From: Apilactobacillus kunkeei
Lineage (GTDB): Bacteria; Bacillota; Bacilli; Lactobacillales; Lactobacillaceae
Reading direction: 5' to 3'
Length of the DNA: 64,000 bases
NCBI RefSeq assembly: GCF_001308195.1
Contig: NZ_JXDF01000017.1
Location: 1 to 64,000 of the forward strand
In this document: positions 45,410 through 52,250 of the stretch, piece by piece
Numbering within the stretch: position 1 is the stretch's first letter
Layout of the letters: every line of letters starts with the position of its first letter
Position numbers and translations under genes: made by a program
Notes under the pieces: model-generated
What the model was told of the DNA's origin: nothing
Seen by the model: the letters and a program-made list of their open reading frames with translations, nothing else
Database searches by the model: none

Positions 45410-45955
45410 ATGAATGTTTCAACTTTATTCAGGGTTCCACGTATTAACGTAAGGGACGCCGCTACAATTGCTATTTTAATGGCAATGACTTATGTTTTAG
45501 GAAGAGTCGGTATACATACACCAATCGTTGTATTTACTTTCTCATTTTTAGCTACTGCTGTATTGGCTTCAATGTACGGACCAATCGTAGCAGGAATCGT
45601 AGGTGGGGTATATGACGTATTCGTTACAATCCTAAGCGGTCAAATGTATTTGCCTGGATTTACTGTGTCAGCAGTTCTATCAGCTTTCATTTTTGGTTTA
45701 TTCTTATACAAAAATGAAAAGTTCAGTCCATGGAAAGCTATTTTAGCTCAATTGGTCATCACATTATTAGTTAATACTTTCTTGAATACTCTATGGCTAT
45801 CAATGTCTACATTGACAGCAGGTTACAGTTTCAAAGTATTCCTAATGACTAGATTGATCAAACAACTTATTACAACACCAATCCAAATGGTGCTACTAGT
45901 AGTTGTGCTAGGTAATCCGATTATGCAAAAGTTGATAAAATCTCGTTGGAAATAA
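45410..45955 (+). CDS. folT: ECF transporter S component for folate
   Basis: Substrate-binding membrane subunit of an energy-coupling-factor transporter, 181 residues with six membrane segments. FolT-like features: RVPRINVRDAATIAILMAM at the N-terminus, FTFSFLATAVLASMYGP, and NTFLNTLWLSM near 120. It shares the EcfA/EcfT energy module encoded elsewhere. The start ATG has CTAGGAGATG upstream. The THF riboswitch leader supports folate as substrate. A 15-base hairpin (AGTGG/CCACT) precedes the ribosome site. Confidence 0.88.
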   Translation: MNVSTLFRVPRINVRDAATIAILMAMTYVLGRVGIHTPIVVFTFSFLATAVLASMYGPIVAGIVGGVYDVFVTILSGQMYLPGFTVSAVLSAFIFGLFLYKNEKFSPWKAILAQLVITLLVNTFLNTLWLSMSTLTAGYSFKVFLMTRLIKQLITTPIQMVLLVVVLGNPIMQKLIKSRWK

Positions 45956-45975
45956 TTTAGATTTGGAGTGTAATT

Positions 45976-46443
45976 ATGAGTACTATCTATGATTACCAGT
46001 TAACTGAAATGAATGGTCAATCCATCAATTTCGGTGATTTAAAGGGTAAAGTTATCTTAATAGTTAATACAGCTAGCAAGTGTGGTCTTGCTGGACAATT
46101 AAAAGATTTACAATACTTATATGATAAGTACAAAGATCAAGGACTTGTCTTAGTTGGTGTACCATCCAATCAATTCCACATGGAATTAAATAGTGATGAA
46201 AAGACCAGCGAATACTGTCAATTACATTATGGGGTTACATTCCCAATGGCTAAACAAGCAAAGGTAAATGGCAAAGATGAATTACCATTATTTACATACT
46301 TGAAGTCAGCATCTGGTAAGGGTCGTATTAAATTTAATTACACCAAATTCTTGATTAATAAAAATGGTGAATTCGTAAAACGTTACTCGCCATTAAAGAA
46401 TCCACGTAAAATTGAACAAGATATTATCAATGAACTAGATTAA
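45976..46443 (+). CDS. glutathione peroxidase-type thiol peroxidase
   Basis: Thioredoxin-fold peroxidase of 155 residues. The catalytic cysteine is in VNTASKCGLAGQL (about residue 36); GVPSNQFHMEL contains the catalytic Gln region, and FNYTKFLINKNGE replaces the usual WNFTKFL. Bacterial members normally use thioredoxin rather than glutathione. GGAGTG precedes the start, 20 bp after folT. Together with MsrAB and YtpP it forms part of the oxidative defence encoded here. Confidence 0.9.
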   Translation: MSTIYDYQLTEMNGQSINFGDLKGKVILIVNTASKCGLAGQLKDLQYLYDKYKDQGLVLVGVPSNQFHMELNSDEKTSEYCQLHYGVTFPMAKQAKVNGKDELPLFTYLKSASGKGRIKFNYTKFLINKNGEFVKRYSPLKNPRKIEQDIINELD

Positions 46444-46448
46444 TAACT

Positions 46449-46476
46449 AAAAGCATCCGTTTCGGGTGCTTTTGTT
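46449..46476 (+). terminator. terminator after the peroxidase gene
   Basis: AAAAGCATCCG pairs with CGGGTGCTTTT around TTT, followed by GTTGT; a fairly short T tract. Confidence 0.75.
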
Positions 46477-46497
46477 GTATAAAGGGGGAACTTGGCA

Positions 46498-46953
46498 ATG
46501 TTTAATCAGGAAACACTAAAAGAAACAAGATTAAGAACAATTGAATCGTTAAAGGATTTATATGGTTTGTTAGTTTCATCCGCAATTGCATGGTTAGTAG
46601 CGTTAATTGGTGTTGCACTAGAGACATTTCAAAACTCGTTAGAACGTGCATATTACTTTTTACCAAGTATGACACCTAAACATTTTGATGAAATCTATCA
46701 TAATGATTTATCAAACACGTTCAAATATGGCTTTTTAATAATAATCAGCGCGATAGTATTATTTATTATTCTAATGTGGTTACAACGTAAGCACGCATCT
46801 GTGATCCGTCGTATGGGTTGGTCAATCATTATTATTGTTCTTGGTGGTTTGGTAATGGCACAAACACTTACTAATGTTTACATGAATCATGATAAAGGTA
46901 TCAATTATTATCATCCAGAACGCATGTATGAACACCATAAAGGAGGAAAATAA
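46498..46953 (+). CDS. unknown three-pass membrane protein
   Basis: I do not recognise this 151-residue protein. It has hydrophobic segments at about 26-45, 77-97 and 108-126, a loop FLPSMTPKHFDEIYHNDL between the first two, and a His/Tyr-rich tail (YYHPERMYEHHKGGK). AAAGGGGGAA precedes the ATG at 46498; a TTG six bases earlier is in frame but too close to that site. It is followed after two bases by a 52-residue membrane protein, then a terminator, so the two form an operon. Confidence 0.75.
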   Translation: MFNQETLKETRLRTIESLKDLYGLLVSSAIAWLVALIGVALETFQNSLERAYYFLPSMTPKHFDEIYHNDLSNTFKYGFLIIISAIVLFIILMWLQRKHASVIRRMGWSIIIIVLGGLVMAQTLTNVYMNHDKGINYYHPERMYEHHKGGK

Positions 46954-46955
46954 CT

Positions 46956-47114
46956 ATGATTGATTATGGATCCAGCTATGTAATACAAGGTTTTATTGCA
47001 TTAATTGCTAAAGCAATATATTTATGGTTTATAACAACAGCCGTGGTATTGATCATAGTTATAGCAATGTTATTTGTCAGAAATTACTGGCGCGTAATAA
47101 AAGGAAAATATTAA
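46956..47114 (+). CDS. unknown 52-residue single-pass membrane protein
   Basis: The 52-residue product starts MIDYGSSYVIQGFIALIAK and is almost wholly hydrophobic between residues 9 and 42, ending in a basic tail (RNYWRVIKGKY). AAAGGAGG lies inside the end of the preceding gene, so the pair is translationally coupled. No family recognised. Its size and charge pattern fit a small accessory subunit of the upstream membrane protein, or a peptide toxin or holin-like protein; nothing decides between these. Confidence 0.7.
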   Translation: MIDYGSSYVIQGFIALIAKAIYLWFITTAVVLIIVIAMLFVRNYWRVIKGKY

Positions 47115-47121
47115 ATATAAT

Positions 47122-47148
47122 AAAAGCATCCAATTCGGATGCTTTTTT
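47122..47148 (+). terminator. terminator after the membrane-protein pair
   Basis: AAAAGCATCC pairs with GGATGCTTTT around AATTC, followed by TTTT. Very similar to the terminator at 46449-46476. Confidence 0.88.
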
Positions 47149-47202
47149 AATACATATATTGATGGGGAATACAGAGAACACTTCTCAGTTTACTTAAAAT
47201 TA

Positions 47203-47236
47203 TCTACTTTACATAATATATATTATGCGAAGTAGA
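47203..47236. repeat. 34-bp near-perfect palindrome
   Basis: TCTACTT (47203-47209) and CATAATA (47212-47218) are mirrored by TATTATG (47221-47227) and AAGTAGA (47230-47236). Only the two-base steps 210-211 and 228-229 break symmetry. No T tract follows, so it is not a terminator. It lies about 125 bases before the acetyltransferase gene in a 247-bp gap that otherwise shows only a promoter. Candidate operator. Confidence 0.6.
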
Positions 47237-47320
47237 CTTAAAAAGAAGAAGTAGCAATGATTTTCAATTTTACATTTATTTATAACTTAATTTGATTTAT
47301 ATATTCCCGTAATATGTTTA

Positions 47321-47329
47321 TGGTATGAT
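47321..47329 (+). promoter_or_regulatory. extended -10 promoter of the acetyltransferase gene
   Basis: TGGTATGAT at 47321-47329 resembles TGnTATAAT and lies about 32 bases before the start codon. Confidence 0.5.
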
Positions 47330-47361
47330 TTGTATAAATTCTTTGGAGGTTTTATTTATAT

Positions 47362-47892
47362 ATGATTACCTTTAGCAATCTATCTGATAATAATGATTCA
47401 AGTTATTGGTTAGATCTTTATTCAGATTCGTTTCCAATTAACCAACGAATTGATTTCAATGATTTAACTAATATTGCTAATTCTAATGACTACGTTCAAA
47501 TGCTGTTAATTCAGTTAAATGCTCAAAATATCGGCATTATTTATCTTGTTGATTTTAACGATCAAGCATTCATATTATATCTTGCTATTGATGCTAATAT
47601 GCGTGGTAACGGTTTAGGAAAATCTACCATAAACGCCTTGAAATCAAGGTTTAAAGATGGTTTTATCCTTGAATCTGAGTCTGTTTTAGTCGATTCTGCT
47701 AATCCTAAACAACGAAATGCTAGATATCGTTTCTATACCAGTAACGGTATGATTGATACTGACTTAGCAAGCAAGGATTCTGATGACGAATTCCACCTAC
47801 TTACTTCTAATAAGGATGCTGGTGTTGATCTATACAAGAAAGCTAACCAAATCCTTGGCTTAGACGTGGATGTAATTAAATACAATAAATAG
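47362..47892 (+). CDS. GNAT-family acetyltransferase
   Basis: The 176-residue protein shows the acetyl-CoA-binding motif A ILYLAIDANMRGNGLGKSTI (about 69-88, with the R-G-N-G-L-G pyrophosphate loop) and the RFYTSNGMI motif B typical of GNAT enzymes that act on small molecules. Substrate unknown. GGAGG lies 12 bases before the ATG, slightly long. Monocistronic; it is flanked by the palindrome at 47203-47236 and the long hairpin at 47901-47972. Confidence 0.8.
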   Translation: MITFSNLSDNNDSSYWLDLYSDSFPINQRIDFNDLTNIANSNDYVQMLLIQLNAQNIGIIYLVDFNDQAFILYLAIDANMRGNGLGKSTINALKSRFKDGFILESESVLVDSANPKQRNARYRFYTSNGMIDTDLASKDSDDEFHLLTSNKDAGVDLYKKANQILGLDVDVIKYNK

Positions 47893-47900
47893 CAAAAAAT

Positions 47901-47972
47901 AGGACGCTCTCTGCTGCACGTTTAAATGTTTATATGTATAGTTATACATTTGCGTGCAGTGTGAGACGCCCT
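47901..47972. repeat. 72-nt imperfect inverted repeat (possible MITE or ncRNA)
   Basis: The arms AGGACGCTCTCTGCTGCACG and CGTGCAGTGTGAGACGCCCT pair imperfectly, continued by TAAATG/CATTT and ATGTATA/TATACAT around a short loop. On the minus strand it is followed by TATTTTTT, a terminator-like end; on the plus strand no T tract follows. No ORF inside. It lies nine bases after the acetyltransferase stop. Confidence 0.6.
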
Positions 47973-48067
47973 AAATACATAAGATTATTTTGATAAGACT
48001 TATAATCATGGTTTTTAAGTTTCATATGATAGAATGCATTCATACTTAAATTTTAAGGAGAAGCAAA

Positions 48068-48553
48068 ATGAATGTTTTAAAGTTAAAAAGATCTACATAT
48101 TTAATTATTGGGATAATAATTATATTGGTTGCTCTAGGAATCAGAAACACTATTGATAATGGTAAGTTCTATCAATTTACAAATAACAATGCTGGATTGC
48201 TCGTAAAAGCTGATGAAAGCAAAAAAGTTATTTGGAAAATGGTAAATCAAGACTCAGATGTTACATATCTATATTTCAACAAGAATAACCAAGTATTAAT
48301 TGCTGAGGACAAATCTGATCTAAATGGAATCTATAAGAATCCAAACAATTACAGTGATGATATCGGAACATTTAAAAATAACGGTGGCGAAATTACTTTC
48401 AACATCAAGTACGATGAAGAACAAGTTAATATAAAACTTTACAATTTAAAGAAGGTTAACGATAACAAGTTTGTTGGTATTAGTGAAACCGACTCTGGTA
48501 GTACTTCATTCAAGAAGAATATCACAATTACCAAAGATGGTTATATTAAATAA
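48068..48553 (+). CDS. membrane-anchored protein, divergent paralogue 1 of 3
   Basis: Unknown 161-residue protein: basic head, one membrane segment (about 11-26), then an external domain. Shared with the next two genes: VIWKM (about 55), a hydrophobic-aromatic YLYFN about 14 residues later, a later series of short beta-like segments, and KLYNLKKVNDNKFVG near 135. These suggest a small beta-rich fold. TTAAGGAG precedes the ATG. Own terminator downstream. Function unknown. Confidence 0.72.
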   Translation: MNVLKLKRSTYLIIGIIIILVALGIRNTIDNGKFYQFTNNNAGLLVKADESKKVIWKMVNQDSDVTYLYFNKNNQVLIAEDKSDLNGIYKNPNNYSDDIGTFKNNGGEITFNIKYDEEQVNIKLYNLKKVNDNKFVGISETDSGSTSFKKNITITKDGYIK

Positions 48554-48563
48554 ATTATTAAAT

Positions 48564-48609
48564 AAAAAGGGACTTTTTCTGTTTTAAAAGACAAAAAAGC
48601 CCCTTTTTT
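48564..48609 (+). terminator. terminator after paralogue 1
   Basis: AAAAAGGGACTTTTT pairs imperfectly with AAAAAAGCCCCTTTTTT across a loop of about 14 bases, ending in a T run. Confidence 0.75.
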
Positions 48610-48683
48610 GTACTATATGTACAATTTTATGTTCTGAATACCTTAAATTATGATATACTTATACACGTATCATTTTTTAATTA

Positions 48684-48753
48684 AGGAGTTTTTTATGAAT
48701 TTTATCAAGAATCTTAAAGCCAAAAGCCCTATGGCATTCTGGTCAATTATCGT
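48684..48753 (+). repeat. 70-bp perfect direct repeat, copy 1
   Basis: Identical to 49170-49239. It covers the ribosome site and the first 18 codons plus two bases of paralogue 2 (the cytoplasmic head and the first part of the anchor). Confidence 0.9.
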
Positions 48754-49150
48754 TATCGTTGTAGCCATTTTATTAGTTGGATTCGCTAATAAGAACAACA
48801 ACGGATCATATTTTAGTTTTACTAAAACACCTGAAAAGATGATCCAAGATGCTGGAACTGATAAGGTTTGGAAGTTATCTTCTAACGGAAATTCTGAATA
48901 TATTAAGTTTGGTGAAAATAATAAAGCATATGGTGGAGAAGATAAAGATAATATAGCCAGCATAAGCAATGATAATTACAAATATTTGAGTAATAATGAA
49001 TTAAAGATTACTGGATTTAACGCTGACGATGGTTACATTCTAGATCTTAAGAATTTAAAAGTTGAAAAAAATGAAATTAAGGGATCAATGGACTATTCAT
49101 ACAACGGTGAACATAAAAATACGGATATTACATTAACTCAAGCAAACTAA
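48695..49150 (+). CDS. membrane-anchored protein, divergent paralogue 2 of 3
   Basis: Unknown 151-residue protein starting MNFIKNLKAKSPMAFWSII, a basic head followed by one membrane segment (about 13-31), with the remainder outside. It shares KVWKLSS (about 55), EYIKFGENN and LKNLKVEKNEIKGSMDY with its neighbours. The ATG at 48695 follows AAGGAG; a longer in-frame start would add an unrelated hydrophobic stretch. The first 18 codons are identical in DNA to paralogue 3, while the external domains differ greatly. 30 bp separate it from paralogue 3. Confidence 0.75.
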   Translation: MNFIKNLKAKSPMAFWSIIVIVVAILLVGFANKNNNGSYFSFTKTPEKMIQDAGTDKVWKLSSNGNSEYIKFGENNKAYGGEDKDNIASISNDNYKYLSNNELKITGFNADDGYILDLKNLKVEKNEIKGSMDYSYNGEHKNTDITLTQAN

Positions 49151-49169
49151 TAAAATAATTTTTCTTAAT

Positions 49170-49239
49170 AGGAGTTTTTTATGAATTTTATCAAGAATCT
49201 TAAAGCCAAAAGCCCTATGGCATTCTGGTCAATTATCGT
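49170..49239 (+). repeat. 70-bp perfect direct repeat, copy 2
   Basis: Identical to 48684-48753, covering the ribosome site and first codons of paralogue 3. The boundary is abrupt on both sides. Confidence 0.9.
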
Positions 49240-49666
49240 AGTTGTTATAACAGTTGTTGTAGTAGGTTTTTCTAACAATAAAAATAATGGATCACCTATG
49301 AGTTTTAGTGAAACTCCACAGAAGTTTATCTCTGAAGCCGCAAATAAAAAGCAAATTTGGAAATTAACATTTCCTGATGGTGAGACAAACTTCTTTAAAT
49401 TTAGTGCAAACAGCGATGTTTTATATTTTACTTCATCTCACATTAACTACCATGTTGATTATGATGCTCAAGCAAAATATGATTTTGTGAAACCTAATAG
49501 CTTTAAAATGATTGCTGTAGTTGGACCATATAAGGGTCAAGCTTTAAGACAATTTAATGATTTAAAAATAGTAGATAATAAAATAGAGGGTAATATATAT
49601 CAAAAGATAGCTGGAAAAGTGAATACAGGTAAGATAACCTTTGAACCAGCTGGTAATGATATATAA
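49181..49666 (+). CDS. membrane-anchored protein, divergent paralogue 3 of 3
   Basis: Unknown 161-residue protein with the same N-terminal anchor as paralogue 2 (identical for 18 residues), then a divergent external domain. It keeps QIWKLTFPDG (about 58), NFFKFSANS and FNDLKIVDNKIEGNIYQ, in the same order as the others. Probably cotranscribed with paralogue 2. The downstream strong terminator is shared with convergent carB. Confidence 0.75.
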   Translation: MNFIKNLKAKSPMAFWSIIVVVITVVVVGFSNNKNNGSPMSFSETPQKFISEAANKKQIWKLTFPDGETNFFKFSANSDVLYFTSSHINYHVDYDAQAKYDFVKPNSFKMIAVVGPYKGQALRQFNDLKIVDNKIEGNIYQKIAGKVNTGKITFEPAGNDI

Positions 49667-49716
49667 TAAAAGTATTAATAAAAACACGTCAGCCGCTTTG
49701 ACTACATTTTGATAAT

Positions 49717-49747
49717 AAAAAAGCATTCCGTTTTGGAATGCTTTTTT
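49717..49747. terminator. bidirectional terminator between paralogue 3 and carB
   Basis: AAAAAAGCATTCC pairs perfectly with GGAATGCTTTTTT around GTTTT. Its T side reaches the carB stop codon. Confidence 0.92.
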
Positions 49748-52247
49748 ATTTGTCATCGACTAATCTAAATTTGATTTTAGCCCCTACTTCTTGGGAACTA
49801 TTAGCGTGATCAACTTTGACATTTAATTGTTTGAATGGGAAGGTTGCTTGCATATGAGTAACTCTGTTAGACATATCAGGCATATTCTTCATTAATTCGT
49901 TAATATCCAATCGCTTGGTGTAGAAACGAACAAGTGCCCTAACCCAATTAATTCCAGTTGCTCTGCTTAAGAATATTGTTTCGGTTAAACGTAGCGGTCT
50001 AATACCAACATACTCTGATTCACCCTTCTTGTTTTGATTGAACAAGATTTGGACTAATCCAATCCAATTGGAACTTTGAATATGGGATTTAGATTCTTCG
50101 ATATCTCTTTGTAATGCTTCATCATCTAATACATATGGTGTCTCGTATGCAGTTACATAATCTAAGTCACTCTTGTTATTACTAATTAGCTTTTCTGATG
50201 AGATAAAGTAACTTTCATCTTGAGTTACAAAGAAGTTCAATGCATAGGTAACGTCCTTAGGTAAAACAACCCCTGTTTCTTGATCAGGTGGCAATACTTG
50301 AACGTTTAAATCAGTGTATTGCTTCAATTGTTTTAGTAGGAAATGTCTGTTTCCTGGAATGAATACTCTAACTGGTTTTTCCAGTTCAATAATGTTTAGA
50401 ATTGCCCCTAATTGAATTGGTTCAATATATTGCTTATCACTAATTTGCGGACTTAATGATAATGCATTTGGGTTATTATTCATCACAATTGTCTTGTAAC
50501 CGATTCTGTGTAGTTGGATTAACATTTCAGCTGTGTAGTAATCAGCTGCTGTATTAGGACCAAGCTTATTACCACCACGGCCAATTACCAAAGCGGTCTT
50601 TTCTGATTCTTGACTAGATTCGTTTTCAATTTCATAACTACTGTAGAAAGAACGAATGTTTTGATCAAATTCACCAGCTGAAGGTTCAATTGCCTTATAT
50701 GTTGGGTATTCACCAGCAGCGTGGTATAGCTCTCTAACTTTTTCAATTGGTTGATGCCATGTTTCAGCCATCATACCATCACCAAAACCATGATCATGAG
50801 CAACTTCAATGGTGCTTAGTTTCATTGGTTCTTTAATGATTAGTTCTTCTACATCCAATAATTCTTTTAGTTTGTAGAAATAGAATTGATTAATCTTAGT
50901 TAATTCCTCTAATTCATCAACTTGGTAACCACGTCTTAGCGCTTCAATTAGCACTAATAAACGGTCTGACTTAGGGTGAATCAATTGACTGATTAATTCA
51001 TCACTACTGATTTCGTACATGCTTGGTAGAACATCACGAGGTGAGAATTGAGAACTACGCAAAGCTTTCAACATTGCTTCTTCAACAGTTCTACCTACCC
51101 CAATCGTTGAACCAACAGACTTCATAGTAGTATTTAGATGTTGATTAGCTTCTGGAACATTATCAAATGGCCAGACCGGCATCTTAATTACCACGTGGTC
51201 TAATGTTGGTTCCATGATGGGTGTTAAACGATGATAGTTAGCATGTAATTGAATTTCTGGTAATGAATTACCTAGTAAAAGATTTGTACATACGTAAACC
51301 AATGGATAACCCGTTGATCTAGCAGCTAGTGCTGAACTACTGTTAATCATTGGATTAATCTTTGTGATGTAGTAATTGCTACCATCGTTAGGATCTAGTG
51401 CAAATTGAATATGGCATAAACCAACGATATTCAATAAGTCCATCATCTTAAATGTTGCTGTTCTTAGGCTTTGGTACTCAATATCACCCAGTGTTTGAAC
51501 TGGTGAAATTACGATTGAATCACCAGAATGGACACCAACAGCATCAATATTTTCCAAACCACTAATTAGAATCTTGGTGTTGGTTTGATCTCTAACCGCA
51601 ACAGTTTCGATTTGTTTGTAACCAACGATGCTCTTTTCAATGATACATACGCTGTCATCTTCAAATTCGTCTTCTAGCATGTCAGAAAGTTCTTCAGCAT
51701 TATTACAAATGATTCTTTCAGTACTTTCCTTATGGTTAACTTTTTTGATGTTAACAGGAAAACCAATTTCTCGAACGACTTCAAATGCTTCGGATTCACT
51801 TCTAACGATTTTAGAAGGTACTGCTGGTTCATCGATACTATTAATAGCAATCTTCATCTTGTCTGGATTATTAATAACCTTTAAAGACTCTTTAGAGATC
51901 CCTAAAACACGGACTCCTAAATCACTTAGAATTCCTTGGTTTAATAGTTCCTGTGTAACGTGAATTGCTCTTAAACCCCCAGCGATTGGAATAATTGCAT
52001 CAGGAGATTCCTTCTTAATTACATCAAGAACATTTTTTAAATTAATTTCTTTTATAAAGACATTAGCCGGTTGAACTTCTGAAAGTGTAAGTGAAAAAGG
52101 ATTATTATCAATCACTAAAACTTGAACGCCATTTTTCTTTAAGGCTGTCATCATTTGAAATGCAGCAGCATCAAGCTCAGTTTCACTACCAATTTTAGAA
52201 GGTCCACCACCTAAAATTAATACCTTCTTGATTTTATTATCTATCAT
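49746..52247 (-). CDS. carB: degenerate carbamoyl-phosphate synthase large-subunit homologue
   Basis: Homologue of CarB, but 833 residues instead of about 1060. The N-terminal half aligns well (LGGGPSKIGSETELDAAAFQ, GYKQIETVAVRD, GVHSGDSIVISPVQTL, SSSALAARSTGYP, MKSVGSTIGVGRT). Yet the ATP-grasp loop usually RPSFTMGGSGG is NIKKVNHKESTERI (167-180), and the metal/ATP triple E-x-N-x-R is K296-N298-M300. The oligomerisation region is kept (to about 545). The second half (about 550-820) has lost about 100 residues of its ATP site, with G748/R750 where Glu/Asn belong, and the C-terminal MGS-like regulatory domain is absent. The frame is intact throughout. SD AAGGAGA inside the carA end couples the two. 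Confidence 0.88.
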   Translation of the reverse strand: MIDNKIKKVLILGGGPSKIGSETELDAAAFQMMTALKKNGVQVLVIDNNPFSLTLSEVQPANVFIKEINLKNVLDVIKKESPDAIIPIAGGLRAIHVTQELLNQGILSDLGVRVLGISKESLKVINNPDKMKIAINSIDEPAVPSKIVRSESEAFEVVREIGFPVNIKKVNHKESTERIICNNAEELSDMLEDEFEDDSVCIIEKSIVGYKQIETVAVRDQTNTKILISGLENIDAVGVHSGDSIVISPVQTLGDIEYQSLRTATFKMMDLLNIVGLCHIQFALDPNDGSNYYITKINPMINSSSALAARSTGYPLVYVCTNLLLGNSLPEIQLHANYHRLTPIMEPTLDHVVIKMPVWPFDNVPEANQHLNTTMKSVGSTIGVGRTVEEAMLKALRSSQFSPRDVLPSMYEISSDELISQLIHPKSDRLLVLIEALRRGYQVDELEELTKINQFYFYKLKELLDVEELIIKEPMKLSTIEVAHDHGFGDGMMAETWHQPIEKVRELYHAAGEYPTYKAIEPSAGEFDQNIRSFYSSYEIENESSQESEKTALVIGRGGNKLGPNTAADYYTAEMLIQLHRIGYKTIVMNNNPNALSLSPQISDKQYIEPIQLGAILNIIELEKPVRVFIPGNRHFLLKQLKQYTDLNVQVLPPDQETGVVLPKDVTYALNFFVTQDESYFISSEKLISNNKSDLDYVTAYETPYVLDDEALQRDIEESKSHIQSSNWIGLVQILFNQNKKGESEYVGIRPLRLTETIFLSRATGINWVRALVRFYTKRLDINELMKNMPDMSNRVTHMQATFPFKQLNVKVDHANSSQEVGAKIKFRLVDDK

Positions 52248-52250
52248 TAG

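Noticed and set aside
49746-52247. carB as a frameshifted pseudogene
   Set aside because: The 833-codon frame is uninterrupted, homologous segments follow in order, and a ribosome site couples it to carA; changes are substitutions and in-frame losses.
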